Translations under genes and position numbers: made by a program
The notes under the pieces: model-generated
What the model was told of the DNA's origin: nothing
What the model saw: only the letters and a program-made list of their open reading frames with translations
The model's database searches: none
Part shown: piece after piece, positions 1-11,800 of the stretch
Position numbering within the stretch: the first letter of the stretch is position 1
Layout: the number at the start of each line of letters is the position of its first letter
Source: Pyrus communis
Lineage: Eukaryota > Streptophyta > Magnoliopsida > Rosales > Rosaceae
Length of the DNA: 64,000 nucleotides
NCBI RefSeq assembly: GCF_963583255.1
Contig: NC_084815.1
Span: forward strand, 18,058,807-18,122,806
Direction of reading: 5' to 3'

Positions 1-2499
1 GCAGCCCTCGAGGGCACAGAGGCCGCCTACTGCACGTCCTCTGGGATGTCAGCCATATCCTCCGTCCTCCTCCAGCTCGTCAGCAGCGGGGAACACATTG
101 TCGCCTCAAGAACCGTCTACGGAGGGACCCACGCCCTCATGTCCCACTTCTTCCCCAGGGCCTGCAACATAACGACGACGTTTGTGGACATCAACGACAT
201 GGACATGGTGAGGAATGCTATTGAGGTCGGGAAGACCAAGGTACTCTATTTCGAAGGCATGTCGAACCCGACTCTCACCGTCGCCAACATACCGGAGCTC
301 AGCCGAATCGGCCACGAGAAGGGGGTCACGGTTGTGGTGGACAACACGTTTTCTCCCATGGTTCTCTCTCCGGTGAAGCTTGGTGCTGACGTTGTTGTTC
401 ACAGCATTTCCAAGTTTATTAGCGGCGGTGCTGATATTATTGCAGGTAAAAGTAGTAAATATTTTCCTTGTAGTTTGTTTGCGAGATTTTCTTTACCTTC
501 TGCGGTTCGAAAACTATTGAATACGACAGTATATCGTCAATTATATGACTGGATTGGTAACGTGCAGTATCACATAAAAAATTTGATCTAAAGATGTTTA
601 TAAAAATGAAATCTAATAACGCTCACGAAGAGACTGAGTGTAAGATCATAATTTAGTGATTTTACGTAAATGCGTGCTAAGTACTTTTAATCTGTAGAAT
701 AAAATTTAGGACAAATAATTGGAATGATTCGTTTTTGACATTTAGTTGTAAAATTAATCAGTTTTTTTTTTAATAACAATGGCATATTAATTAAGTGGTC
801 GATAATAAATCGATTACATAAAGACCACAATCATATAATGACATGTAAAAACTGATCTTCTCTACAACCAAATATCAAATTATTTTAGTTAATTGTCCTA
901 AATTTTATGAGTTTGCAAATGAAGCATATTGATGATAAAGGATAATACTAGGGAAATCAAAACTTAAGTGTTAATTAACCTGTTTATTTTCTTATTTGGA
1001 ACACATAATTTGATTTGTAAAATTTTTTTGATCTCATTTACATTATAGGTTATATAATAAAAACATGGGGAGTTCAGACCGAAAAAAAAGTATGGACCGG
1101 GAGTAATACTTTTAGCGAGGTGGGGAAGGGACCGGTTTGGATTCATGCGAGGGTGTTACTTTTTCGACTCGTGATTCATGTCTTGTTATATTTAGATAGC
1201 AAGACAGGTGTTTCTGTTCGTTTTTGTTAGCTTGTGTTATTTTTAGATACCATACGTTTATGTTTGTTTGTGTTTTTGTTAGATATTGTTTGTTTGGTGT
1301 CGTTTTCCATCTGCAACCTTACTTCATGATTAACATGGGTGAGTTGAGGTAGGAATTGTATTCTTCTTACTAGAATATCTTATGCGATCCTTGATTTGAT
1401 TTTTCACTGTTATTTTCCATGTTCACTGTAAGATTTCATGTGATGTTCTGTACAAAAATTAAAAGAAAAGGTGAAACAAAAAATATTAATTCGAATAAAA
1501 GAGAACCATAATTTAAGTACTAATGTCATCGTCACATAATCTAAGATGTTATATTCACATTCTATCAATTTTTGTTTATCTAGTCATATTAGTTTAATAT
1601 TTAATCACTTTTTTTTAATGCGTCATCTATTTTTTACCTTGGGAATTAAAACTTTTACAATTCTAACTTTTTGACAATTTTAGATCAAGATAAATATGTT
1701 TCGATCCTTCATTTCACCATTTAATATATAAGTTCTTAATGATTTATGTATAAATATATTATCTTCAAAAAATGAAGAAAAATACCACTAGACCGTCCAC
1801 CATTTCCAGCTAACATGATTTCTCATTATTTGTTAAACCCTTTCGTATTTTCTCTTTGGAAAGTAGCTTTTGTGATTAGCAACAAAATACTGAACTTTTT
1901 TGTGGCATAAATTTTTTGCAGGTGTTGTGTGCGGACCTGCAAGCCTGGTGAACTCAATGATGGACCTACACCAAGGCTCCCTGATGCTCCTGGGTCCCAC
2001 AATGAATGCCAAGGTAGCATTTGAGCTCTCTGAGAGGATTCCCCACTTAGGGTTGAGAATGAAGGAGCACTGCCACAGGGCAATGGTTTATGCCCAAAGG
2101 ATGAAGAAGATGGGCTTAAAAGTAATTTACCCAGGGCTCGACGACCACCCACAGCACGAGCTTCTCAAGGCCATGGGAAACAAAGATTACGGGTACGGAG
2201 GGCTTCTGTGTTTGGACATGGGGACTGAGGAAAGAGCCAACAGGCTCATGAATCTCTTGCAGAACTGCACACAGTTTGGGTTCATGGCTGTGAGCCTAGG
2301 GTACTATGAAACTCTAATGTCCTGCTCTGGAAGCAGCACAAGCAGTGAGATGAATGATGAGGAGAAGGCTCTGGCTGGGATCTCACCGGGGCTGGTGAGG
2401 ATGTCGATCGGGTACATTGGGACGTTGGAGCAGAGGTGGAGCCAGTTTGAGAAGGCAATTTCTAGAATGCAGGAGTCTGGTTTGTTGAATAAGAAGTGA
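1..2499 (+). CDS. MGL: Methionine gamma-lyase (3' part of gene, 2 exons visible)
   Basis: PLP-dependent enzyme of the Cys/Met metabolism family that cleaves methionine to methanethiol, 2-oxobutyrate and ammonia; plant forms are cytosolic and feed isoleucine synthesis. Exons 1-445 and 1922-2499 join in phase 1 (ends GCAG/GTAAAA and TTTTTGCAG/GT), giving about 340 residues in frame from base 1. The family is about 440 residues, so roughly 100 N-terminal residues lie outside the window. The PLP-lysine motif HSISKF has its Lys codon at 411-413, the upstream VVVDNTF holds the cofactor-binding Asp, and the C-terminal SPGLVRMSIGYIG is typical. The SISKFISGGADIIAG run with a C-terminal DHPQHE segment fits MGL rather than cystathionine gamma-synthase or beta-lyase, and no transit peptide can be judged. 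The 1476-bp intron is AT-rich and holds no gene. No frameshift is seen, so the visible part looks functional. The 3' UTR runs to about 2700. Confidence 0.92.
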
Positions 2500-2699
2500 A
2501 AGTAAACATGTGTATTTTTCTGTGTTTTGTGGTGGGTCTATGAATAAGTCAAGTGTCTAAGAGCATATAGCTGTGTTGGTTGTTGCTCTTGTATAAAAAG
2601 ATGTCTCCCTTGGCCAGTTTCGGACGATGAATCCTAACTATCCTTTGTGTAGTTCTAATATTGTTTCTATATTTTGCCTGAATGCTTTTATAAATTTAT

Positions 2700-4332
2700 G
2701 GCACCACCAATTTCCATAGAGAAAAAAAATCCTGAAACAGGGTGTCTCGCATATATAAGCTCATGTGCCGCTCGCATGATGCGTGAGAGCCAGTTTTTAC
2801 TATTTTTATGCTCTAAAGATGTCATACGTTCCTATAACAATATTGGCCATGTGGGTGATCATATAATCACATGGAGCTTCTGGCCAAAATGGGCCATAAT
2901 TAGGGAAAACAGATCTGTATTCTTTTGGTGCAGAAAGTTAAGTTGCAGCATCTGTTGCTTAATATAGGTTGTAAATTGGAATAGCCACAGAAACTTGGCT
3001 GTAGGGCACAAAGCTCCCAAGTACTTCAAATCCACCACCACCTAAAAATTAGGTTTTTTTAGTAGTGGTTTCAAGTTGTCTATCGTCTTAGGACCGAAAT
3101 CAAGATTGATGTCAGGAATCAGGATCCTTGTTCTCACTGGCTGCTGCAGTTTCCCTCTTTTTGGCGACCTGGGACAGTTGCTTACGTGTTGAAGAAACGT
3201 ATGACGCTGTAAGTCACCTCATGTGTATTCATTCATTTACTTGGACTTAGGAACAGTCGTGAGGCGTTTAAAATTAAAATTGATTTTGAGCTGAAACTTG
3301 ATTTTGGATTTAACTAATTGTCCATGATTACTTTTTGGGTAGAAGGCTTTTATCAAATTGGGTTTTAATTGATTGAGTTTTAATTGGTTGTCAAATAATT
3401 AGGTTTAGCAAAAACATTCACGAGCCCATCATGCGCTTGCAGCCACTAGTTATTCTCTAGCCCATTTGCATATCTTGTAGCATAAACATCTTATAGCAAA
3501 ACTAGGGAAATTGAGCATAACATCTTATAGTATAACTGATGGTTACAAAGGGATACATTTTCACGCATGAAGATTGAGGAGGGCTAAGCCTTGATAACGG
3601 TTCGTGCTCTAAAGTGTTACACCACCAAGTTCTGATTTCTGCCACTTAGAGGAGACAAGTAGAAAGCAAGTAATTTGCACTACTCAAGTAGCAAGAGCAT
3701 GAGGACGAGACTACCTTCTAGTGTTGAGTCTAGTAAGTTGAGTTTGCGTCAATCTCTTACATTTGTTTGAATAATAGTAGATTGTTTTTAGACTAGGAAA
3801 GTGTGCAAGGATGTTTTCCTGAGTGGTAGAGTTTTACCTCGTTAAATCGTTGTGCACTCTAAGTTGATTTTGAAGCTTCCAAGTTATTGTTGTAGTATAG
3901 TATTGATCTATCCTCGTGATTTAATATAAGACATGACTGTAATGCTATTTCGATCATGCGAACTAGTTTAGCGAAATTGAACTAGTTTATTTAAATTTGT
4001 GTACCATTCCACTGCATTTCCAAACCCACCTCCGGATCCCTTTTAGTTCTATGTTAGCAGCTTGAGTCTTCATTCTAGCCAATGTCGAATTGGTTTTCAG
4101 AATGGATACTTTGATTCTTTCTTATTGGGCACTTTGAGGCCCAAACAAGCATGTTCAGTTGTCCTTAAAGTTGTGGAAATAGTTTAAGGTGACTAGGAAA
4201 ATGGATTGGACGCATATAGAACAAAGAGCGCAACCGCAATATTGAGGTAAGGAGAATGAAACCCATGAACTTGAGTGTAAAATTAAATGTAACCATTTTT
4301 GACTAAATAAAGCACAAATGATTATAAACATT
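2700..4332. other. Intergenic spacer, no gene recognised
   Basis: AT-rich sequence with only short ORFs of random appearance. A stretch near 3130-3215 ends in a GTAAGT donor-like site and could be a stray exon relic, but it matches no protein family I know. No terminal repeats or duplications were found. Confidence 0.5.
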
Positions 4333-4870
4333 TGTTGAGAATAAATCCTACATTGATGGGAGAAGAGATCTTGTATGAACTTATAAGTAAGTTGAGCTCT
4401 CCATATAGCTTATTGGTTTTATCATAGAACCTCAATTTTCTTCATTGTATCAAAGCAAGTTGTCCTGTATGTGGATTGCTTAGTAGCTATAAGTGCTCCA
4501 CATCACCTGATTTGTGTTGTCCATACACGTGGGGGGCGTGCTAAGAGTAAAGTTCAACATCGCAGAAAGAATGGACCTTGCATGTGCTTATATGTAATTG
4601 GGCAGCTCCCAATATTGCAAATTGATTTTATGGTGGAACTTCAACTTTCTTTATGGTATCAAAGTATGTAAGTTGTTCTGCGTATGAAGCCCAATGGCTA
4701 CATGTACTCCACGTCATCCCGTTGTGTCCATGTGTTAGACTTGAAAATTCGTCACATGTGAGGGGGCATGTTGAGAATGAATCTCGCATTGATGGGAGGA
4801 AGGGCTTTACATGAGTTTATAAGTAAGTTGTACTACTCTCCCAAATGGACAACTATCTGTTTTTTATTGT
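4333..4870 (+). mobile_element. Tandem TRIM-like array (three short LTR units)
   Basis: Three related units of about 110 bp begin at 4333, 4539 and 4769 with TGTTGAGAAT or a diverged form. Units 1 and 2 are followed by GTATCAAAG, close to the TGGTATCAGAGC primer-binding site copied from initiator Met tRNA. A G-rich tract precedes units 2 and 3 (TGGGGGGCG and GTGAGGGGGCA), as a polypurine tract would. The order LTR-PBS-short spacer-PPT-LTR, repeated, is that of terminal-repeat retrotransposons in miniature. There is no coding capacity. The third unit lacks a clear primer site. Copies are diverged, so the insertion is old. Confidence 0.6.
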
Positions 4871-4939
4871 AGCAAGCTGCAAGTCCCGTGGATTATGATT
4901 AGTGTCCATCTTTAACTATTAGCTAGCAATTTTTTGTTG

Positions 4940-5219
4940 GGAGATTTACGATACCTCAATTAGAAGCTTCACTTTTATATTGTGATAATCAAGCGGTTTT
5001 ACATATACCTGGGAATCCAGTTTTTCATGAGAGGACACGAAATATTGAGATGAATTTTTTATTCGAGACAAAACAATTGATGGCACGACCACTACTTGAC
5101 ATATGGCGTCATTGCAACAACCAGTAGATGTTTTTACAAAACCCTTTGGGCAAGGAGAAGTTCTCGGTTATGATACGAAGTTGGGATTTCTCGACCTTCA
5201 TTCTCCAACTTGAGGGGGG
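4940..5219 (+). pseudogene. Ty1/copia RNase H remnant with polypurine tract
   Basis: Translation on the + strand gives a degraded copia RNase H tail: YCDNQAVLHIPGNPVFHERT, followed by a diverged form of the usual HIEIDCHFVRE block, then stops. It ends at CTTGAGGGGGG (5209-5219), the position and sequence expected of a copia polypurine tract, directly before TGTTAAAAA, a possible 3' LTR start. Upstream gag, protease, integrase and RT are absent. It is probably unrelated to the TRIM array beside it, though a common origin cannot be excluded. Confidence 0.7.
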
Positions 5220-5503
5220 TTGTTAAAAAAACCTCTTCCTTGTCTTACAAAAGTGGCTTGAGCCATCTTTACATAAATCTGTTAACGCAATTTCCATCCA
5301 CTAAAGGGTGAGTGTTAATTAGGTTCATTGAACAATTAGGCTAATTAAATCTTCTACATAGGTTCATTAACTCTTCTACATTAGATTTATTGTAGAAAGA
5401 GTAAATGTCGTGTATTTGCAATTAATTTATGTATTTGTATTTATTATATGTTGTACATTTAAGGATAAGTGAAAAACAAGTTGAGCCAAATAAGTTTTTC
5501 TAC

Positions 5504-5643
5504 GCAAGTGGCTCTTTACTACAGTGGAGGAAAGGAGTTGAGCCCTTGCATGATGGCGTGGGTTTAAATTTATCGGTGACTAATTTAACATCTAATCTAA
5601 CAAGATTTATCGTTTGACAAAAAAAAAAAAGAAAAAAAAAACA
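5504..5643 (+). mobile_element. SINE with poly-A tail and target-site duplication
   Basis: A 140-bp insertion flanked by the direct repeat TTTTTCTAC (5495-5503 and 5644-5652) and ending in a long A-rich tail. The body starts with AAGTGGCTCTTTACTACAGTGG and is clearly the same family as the copy at 57924-58061, whose GGATTCGAACC matches a tRNA-type B box. This is a tRNA-derived, LINE-mobilised short element. Here the B box has decayed to GGGTTTAAATT. Confidence 0.8.
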
Positions 5644-5654
5644 TTTTTCTACAA

Positions 5655-6130
5655 TATAGATCTCATTGCAGACAAACGGCACATTCATTTTCTGAGATAA
5701 GATCCAAAATAAGATTCCACACAAATCTTGCTATAAAAATCTTGTCATCACAAACGAGTTTGTTTCAAAAACGACATGCTCATCGTTCAATAATTGGCTG
5801 ATGATATTGCCCCAAGGCACGTACAGGTACACCCAAACGACAAAAATAAAACTGATGAACCCACAAATTAATTGAGAAAGTAACCTTACATATATTAGGA
5901 ATACTACCCCACCACTTAATGACAATGGCATCGCAAAAGATTTGCTCTGGACTTGACCAAATACCACCACTTAATTTGCTAAGACACGCAGACGACAAAT
6001 GCCATGTATTATTTGTTAGGACAAAACATTTGCCATCGTTTCATCAAGGCTTCATTTGTGTCGTTCAATCCACGTCCGTTCTTTTAACTAGTTACTTAAT
6101 TATGACTAGTTACTATCGTATGTAATTAAT
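5655..6130 (+). repeat. Old duplicated segment, copy A (without insertions)
   Basis: Shares long stretches with 7310-8655, for example the block around AAAATCTTGTCATCAC (5737 and 7394) and the CAGGTACA...AAACTGA blocks, continuing to the ACTAGTTACTT region near 6090. Identity is patchy, so the duplication is old. This copy lacks the two DNA elements present in the other and so shows both empty sites. No protein or RNA function recognised. Confidence 0.65.
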
Positions 6131-6194
6131 TGAAATGACTCTGAGTGCAGACAAACAAAGCAAAAATAAGTTGATGATGATCGGTGATGTTTTA

Positions 6195-6426
6195 GTGTTC
6201 GTTTAAAAGTGCTTTTAAAATAGCTGAAATTGCTTTTGAAGCAAATATTTTTTAAATAAATCCTTAATAAAAATGCAAGTGAATCATGGAAAAACACTTG
6301 AAATACTTTTTACAAGAAAAACATAACTGATGCTTATTGCAAGAAGCACTTTAATGCTTTTGGAATCCAAAATCATTTTCTCTAAAAACGCTTTCAATCA
6401 TTTTAAAAATACTTCCAAACGAACCC
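6195..6426. mobile_element. Tourist-like MITE (PIF/Harbinger type), TSD TTA
   Basis: A 232-bp element with terminal inverted repeats: left GTGTTCGTTTAAAAGTGCTT, right end reverse-complement GGGTTCGTTTGGAAGTATTT. It is flanked by the trinucleotide TTA at 6192-6194 and 6427-6429, the duplication typical of PIF/Harbinger insertions. The interior is non-coding and rich in AAAAGTGCTTTT motifs. A decayed relative lies at 56665-56945. Confidence 0.8.
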
Positions 6427-6429
6427 TTA

Positions 6430-7309
6430 TATATTACAGTTGCCGATTATGTTATTAATCACCTCCCTTTTATAGAAATAACAACGTAAATCTGATTTTC
6501 ATTATGACTGGATGCAAAAAACTTGGCAGAAATACCATAAAAAAGGATACAAATTAAATTATTTATTGTACATTAATGGAGCTTTTGACATCTACATGTA
6601 AGAATAAATTTATCAAAAAACATAAACCAACAGATGGAGCTCATAAACTACAAATCATACAAATATCAAAACTACAATTCAATAAGCACAAGAACCAAAA
6701 TAATTTCTAGAAGCAGTCGAAGAAGAAGTTATAGCAGACTTCAAAAAATAGTGCAAACCTTGTCCTATATAATGTTTGGAAGTGTTAGTTCCTGGGGTTG
6801 TGATGTAATTTATTCCTTTTCTTTAGAAATCCCTTAACTAAAACAACTCAAATCTCTTTCTACAAGACTTCTCTGCACCAACAATAAATCACAACAGTTG
6901 GCTTTTAACAATTAGTTTCATACTCATATTCCAACACTTCAAACATTTGGGAAGTGAATAAGTACATCACAAAGCCACAAGCTAACTGTAGTTGGTTTAA
7001 TGAGGCTATATTTGTACCTCTTTCATCTCAATTTTCTCAAATCTCATCTCTTAGACTATATATGTTTGTGTTAGTAAGGGTGAATCCGGTTAGGACTCTC
7101 CTTCTAGGGTTAGGTTTATTAAGCATAAGTACATCACACTTGATTAAACACTTTAGGGATTTTATTTTATTTCTCTTTAAAAGGATAAACGTGTCAATAT
7201 AGAATTGATCCTATCAAGGAAGGGAATGAGCTTGATCATTCTCCCAAAAGGAAACTATGAGTATTATCCTTAATTTGCATGTGTTCGATACGCCATATGC
7301 ATATATGTG
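6430..7309. other. Intergenic spacer, no gene recognised
   Basis: AT-rich sequence with short ORFs only. No terminal repeats, tRNA-like boxes or protein similarity recognised. Confidence 0.5.
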
Positions 7310-7591
7310 CGTAGGGTCTCATCAAGAGAAAAGGCATATTCATCTGTAAGATAGGATCCAAAAAATGATTTCATACAAATCTTACTATAAAAATCTTGTC
7401 ATCACGAACTTGTTTGGAAAACCGACATATTGTCATCGTCCAGCAATCAACATCTGACAAACATCGCTGGGTACAGGTACAAGCCAATCGACAAACATCA
7501 AACTGACGGACTCAGAAATTGATTGCAAAAGCAACTTTACGTGCAAAAGATTGATTTGGATTTGACTAAAACATGCAGACGAAAAATAAAA

Positions 7592-7816
7592 GGACAAGGA
7601 TTGTCTGCTTTCCTATTTTCGGTGTCCTTCGGTGTCCTTTTGTTTGTGTGGTCACAATTAAATCACGTCAACATTTTATATTACTATTCATTTTTGTCTT
7701 ATTATATCTATAAATAAAAAAAACAATATAAAATGTTGACATGGCTTAATCATGACCACACAAAACAGTAAGGCACATGAGGGTACCGGAATTGGGAGGG
7801 CAGACAATCCTTGTCC
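7592..7816. mobile_element. Mutator-type foldback MITE, 9-bp TSD
   Basis: A 225-bp element with a perfect 17-bp terminal inverted repeat (GGACAAGGATTGTCTGC) and a perfect 9-bp direct repeat AAAATAAAA at 7583-7591 and 7817-7825. Inner sequences also pair, for example GTCAACATTTTATATT with its complement near 7725-7740, so the whole element can fold into a hairpin. A 9-bp duplication points to a Mutator-like transposase in trans. Small ORFs across it are incidental. Confidence 0.88.
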
Positions 7817-7894
7817 AAAATAAAATGGGCATGTATCACACTTTAGTAATGGACAAAGTACTTCGCATCATCCTTATCAAAGCTTCATTCAGTT

Positions 7895-8593
7895 TAGGGG
7901 TGGGCACGGTTTGGTTCAGCCCAGTTCCACTCTCAAAATGGAACTAGAATAGGAAAATTTTAACGGTTCGGTTCGATTCATGACGGTTTCGGTTTGGTTC
8001 ATACTTGTTTATGGTTCTAACCAAAATTATGTATATGTTTTTTTTTTTCTTTCTAATTTTCTACTTCTAATACCAAACACATATTTCAACAACAAATTCA
8101 AGTAAATTTGAGTTTCCACTACTAGATCTACAGGATTTGTGACCAAAGGATAGAAAGTGTCCATATAAATATAAATCAAAAGATAGAAAGGTTCATATCA
8201 AGACCAAAGTGTAGATCTTAAACTAAAACTAAGATGTACATAATGCATAATACACCGGAAAATAATGGAGAAAAATAATGTAGGGAGAGAAAAGTGATAA
8301 AACAACGAAGGAAGGGGAGAGAAGTGAAGAAAAATATTGGGCTTATGCACATGCTCTCCTTGGAAAAATGTCTTATTTATATAAAAAAATAATAAAACAA
8401 TAATTTATATTAAAAGCGGTTCGGTCTAGTTCCTCTGGTTCTTAATATTTGCAAACCGGAATCAGAACCGTTTGAAACTGTTCGGTTAGATTTTCGTTCC
8501 GGCTTTGACTTTTTTGGTCAATGCAGTTTTTTACGGTTTTTTTTTGTCACGGTTTGATTCGGTCCGGTTTGGCGGTTTTTATGCCCACCCCTA
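7895..8593. mobile_element. Non-autonomous hAT-like element
   Basis: A 699-bp element with ends TAGGGGTGGGCA and TGCCCACCCCTA, a perfect 12-bp inverted repeat, flanked by ATTCAGTT (7887-7894) and ATTCAATC (8594-8601), a diverged 8-bp duplication as made by hAT transposases. Subterminal regions are rich in GGTTCGGTT-like repeats on both sides. There is no transposase ORF. A related left end occurs at 63360. Confidence 0.85.
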
Positions 8594-8752
8594 ATTCAAT
8601 CCATGTTCTCTTCTCTCAACTAGTTGCTTATAAATGGGTATTATCGTATTTGACTAAATTACTATGAGAGCAAAAGCTAATAGATAAACTAACTTGAAAT
8701 TGCTCTTACATTAATAAAAAACACATATAACTGTCGAAAACCAAAACTCAAC

Positions 8753-9735
8753 TGAAAGTAGAGAGAGAATTATAAAATGATCTTTCATTATATCAATAAA
8801 TCATTACAGATATAATTGTATATATAAATATTCTATTTCTCAATCTATTGTATGCTGACTTAGGATTTACATATAACTAGCACTTAACAAACTAGGAAAT
8901 TAATCTGGTGCCTTGAGTCCATGAGATGTTGGTGGTCCTTCAGTATTCTTAACACACCCCCTCAAGCTAAAGGAAGGGGAACGAACTGAAAACTTGTGAC
9001 TTAACACAACAAAACGACCAGCTAGCAAAGATTTGGTAAAAATGTCAGCAATTTGAAGTAAGGAAGCCACATGATGAACATTGAGATGACCAAGTAGAAC
9101 TTTCTCTTAGAGGTAGTGATAATCTATCTTTACATGCTTAGTTCTAGCATGGAACGTAGGGTTAAATGCCAAAGCAATAGTACTTTTGTTATCACAGAAA
9201 ATCACAGGTTTCTTTAAGATGAGAAATGAGATATCTTGAAGAATTTTGCAAGCCCAAGTAAGTTTAGTTGTAGTATGATCAAGACCTAAACTCAACTTTT
9301 GTTGATGACTTTCCCACTGTGTTTTGTTTCTTTGCACTCCATGAGATGAGATTAGGACCCAAGTACACACAATATCCGATGATAGATCTCTTGACAACAA
9401 AGCAACCTGCTTAATCTGCATCAAACAAAGCTGTGAGATACCGAGAGCCTTTTGTAAACCATAATCCTGAATCAACTGTGCCTTTTAAATATCTCAATAT
9501 TCGTTTGATTGCCTGCAAATGAATTGTTCTAGGAAAGTGCATATATTGGCAAACCTGATTTACTGCAAAAGCTAAATCAGGTCTTGTCCAAGTGAGATAT
9601 TGAAGAGCACCAGCAATGGATCTGTAGAAGGTTGGATTAGAGAGTTCATAACAAACAAATGAGGGCATCATTTCTCTTAACAGGCAGAGCATCATTTTCC
9701 TTGAGCCTCTTGCTAGGCAAAGAATCATCATAAGC
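8753..9735 (-). mobile_element. Truncated Ty1/copia element
   Basis: On the - strand this reads RT end, RNase H, polypurine tract (AGCTTGAGGGGGTG at about 8956-8970) and then an LTR-like segment of about 200 bp ending near 8753. The 5' LTR, gag, protease, integrase and most of RT are missing, so the element was cut at about 9735. The outer LTR border is a guess because no target duplication can be found for a truncated copy. Confidence 0.7.
8990..9735 (-). pseudogene. Copia RT C-terminus and RNase H (frameshifted)
   Basis: Reading frames at 9411-9731 and 9107-9475 overlap in different phases. The first shows the RT tail ([20 protein letters not shown], then the [12 protein letters not shown] block). 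The second shows RNase H (VIFCDNKSTIALAFNPTFHA, then TKHVKIDYHYL, continuing with a REKV block past an early stop). This is the standard copia order. A frameshift near 9440 separates the two and catalytic YVDD is absent. Confidence 0.8.
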
Positions 9736-9739
9736 AGGT

Positions 9740-10119
9740 GGAAACATCATTTCAGTTTGAATTTCACAGTGAGTCGACTGTTTTTTGCTCCTTTAAAAAG
9801 GCACTGCAGATTCATGGAGTCGACTGTTTTATGGTGCATGATATATCATAGCTTTTCCTTTCACTTTTTCAACAATAGGTAGATCATCCACTTGACGCCT
9901 CAAAAGATTCAACAACCAACACGACTCTCTATATTTAGCATGGATGGCAAACGCACGCCTAACCTTTTGTCATGTTTGGCTTGACAACAAATTTCTTCAC
10001 AATCGACTCTCCTACAAAAATAACACATTTCAATTAGTATAGGGGCACTCAGAAGCAGACTATTTTCATTTTAGAAAAATCTTTACGAAAGAATGCTTAC
10101 CAGAGCAGGAAACTTCGGG
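9740..10119. other. Spacer, probably TE-derived
   Basis: Contains two copies of GAGTCGACTGTTTT (9771 and 9817) spaced 46 bp apart. Otherwise no ORF or terminal repeat is recognised. It links the copia fragment to the gypsy-type ORF remnant. Confidence 0.4.
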
Positions 10120-10680
10120 GACTTGCAGATCATAATCCTCAGTTTCCCAACCACTGTTAATCTCCAATGTTCTGCACTTTCATTCAGTCACCTTAACTTG
10201 GCTTGCTGAACAACTTGACCTTTATCCTAAATTGGGCATAGGACCTAAAGCGTCTTATTTCATAAAAATAAAAGTTCTCCCGGAAGGTCGGCTTTAACTT
10301 GAAGAACTCACTTAGGTTGGCAAAGCACATCAACTCCCTATATTCATTCGGCGGCAATTGAGTGGGAACAAAACCCACGGTGCAAATCACTTTAATGGAA
10401 AATTGAGTTATGGAAAACTTAAACCATAAATATAATATAGAACAGATCAAATATGATCGACTTCTTCTCGAGGATTATTCTCATTCATGCATAGTTCAAG
10501 CCAGAATAGTCACCGGCCAGATAACTTTGACTCTTGAGGAAACACAAAAAAGGTTCTCTTGCCATCAATCACGACACTTCTTCGTAGTATCCGTATTCAA
10601 CAAAGAAGGAACAAAATGGCCCACATATGATAGCCAGTCACCTTGCTTGTATAAGGGAACTTTAGAAGGCTTATTTTGAC
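10120..10680 (-). pseudogene. Remnant of gypsy-associated extra ORF (Transposase_28-like)
   Basis: The - strand ORF 10193-10450 carries CFANLSEFFKLKPTFRENFY, which parallels the LSRFFDHSLTINEFWYFF block of the antisense ORFs at 17779-18175 and 30357-30943. Those belong to a protein family annotated as putative gypsy-type transposon (Pfam PF04195, from memory). Flanking - strand sequence up to about 10680 stays partly open but is broken by stops. It is short, and assignment rests on one motif block. Confidence 0.5.
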
Positions 10681-11337
10681 GGTTTTCTTTGAAAAATATA
10701 TGGTTCACCTATCATGGAAAAGAAGACTGAAGATTAGCAAGTTGCAAAAAAAAAGAAGGAAAAAAAAGAGCACTGACCTGAGCTAACTGACTTGAGCCAA
10801 GCTGTTGGCACCAGCAGCCAAACAACACCTAGCTAAGTCAAACTGACCCGGTTGGAACCACCAATTCCGCAGCTTAGCGGGCCATCGCTACCAATAACAA
10901 CAATATTGAAAATTATTTCGCCTATTTTTTTTCAACTTTAACGCGAAGTTGGACTTTTTTATGCTTAACTTGCTAGCTCTTGACGGATGTTCGTGCGAAT
11001 ATTTGTGATGAGAATGACGAGTTCAAGCATTGCTATTTATAAGTGTTTCAACAATTGAATGAAGAAACATAATCTGATTCATTGTTGAATCTAAAGGAAA
11101 TAAATCTCTCCAGCCAACTTGGAGATCAAGGAAGAAGATTACTTTCCCAGTTAACTTTAAAGATTGCTTTCTCATTCCAGCTTGAAGATCAATTTCCTAT
11201 TTCATTTTGAAGACCATTATTAATTGGGCGACTACAAACTACATCTCGTTGGGTTTCTTATATCCACCCAAAGAGATGGGGCCATTTAAGGGAACATAAA
11301 ATATCTCGACTAATAAGAACATGTCACTTGTATAATT
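10681..11337. other. Spacer, no gene recognised
   Basis: Includes an A-rich stretch (10746-10768) and no coding frame of interest. Probably interior of a decayed LTR element given the flanks. Confidence 0.4.
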
Positions 11338-11800
11338 TGTTAAATATAACTATTATGCTCTTGATGGAATACACTGACCGTTAGTCTAATCGGACTAATA
11401 TGCTACATTATTTACGAAGGTCCTAGAAGCCCACAATCAATAGGCCACTGGACCCGATTCATTACAGATAGTCCAAGTCGATTGCCATGTGACCTACATA
11501 GATTATCCTGATATGTAATGAGCTTGCTTATTAGTCTCTTAGCATGACAAGACTCTCCAAAGCATATTTGAAAATTCTTATAGGAATATTCCTCCATTAG
11601 TGTGCAGACTATGTAACATTCTGCTAATAGGTTTAACGAACCTAGATGTTAGGGTTCACTATTCATTTCTCTATAAATAGCCAAGGCCAGTCATTTTAGT
11701 CTAATGATCAATAACCCTCATTACACTCTTAATACTTCTTACAGTCTTTCTGACTTAGGCATCATAGGACCTTTAGCTAACACCATTGTTAACGCAGCCT
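11338..11800 (+). repeat. LTR-like fragment (gypsy type)
   Basis: Contains a promoter-like CTCTATAAATAG at about 11671, then a stretch with CTTAATACTTC and TGACTTAGGCATCATAGG, which I associate with the R-U5 part of gypsy LTRs. It begins near TGTTAAATAT (11338). No partner LTR or duplication is found in the window, so borders are approximate. Confidence 0.45.

Larger units (their letters stand above)
7310..8655 (+). repeat. Old duplicated segment, copy B (with two nested transposons)
   Basis: Homologous to 5655-6130. Similarity runs 7330-7591, resumes at 7817-7894 and resumes again at 8594-8650, interrupted exactly by the two DNA elements at 7592-7816 and 7895-8593. Removing them restores a segment close in length to copy A. 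Confidence 0.65.

Noticed and set aside
46..591. 181-codon ORF taken as a complete protein
   Set aside because: Residues after IIAG come from intron read-through past the GTAAAA donor at 446; the true protein continues at 1922.
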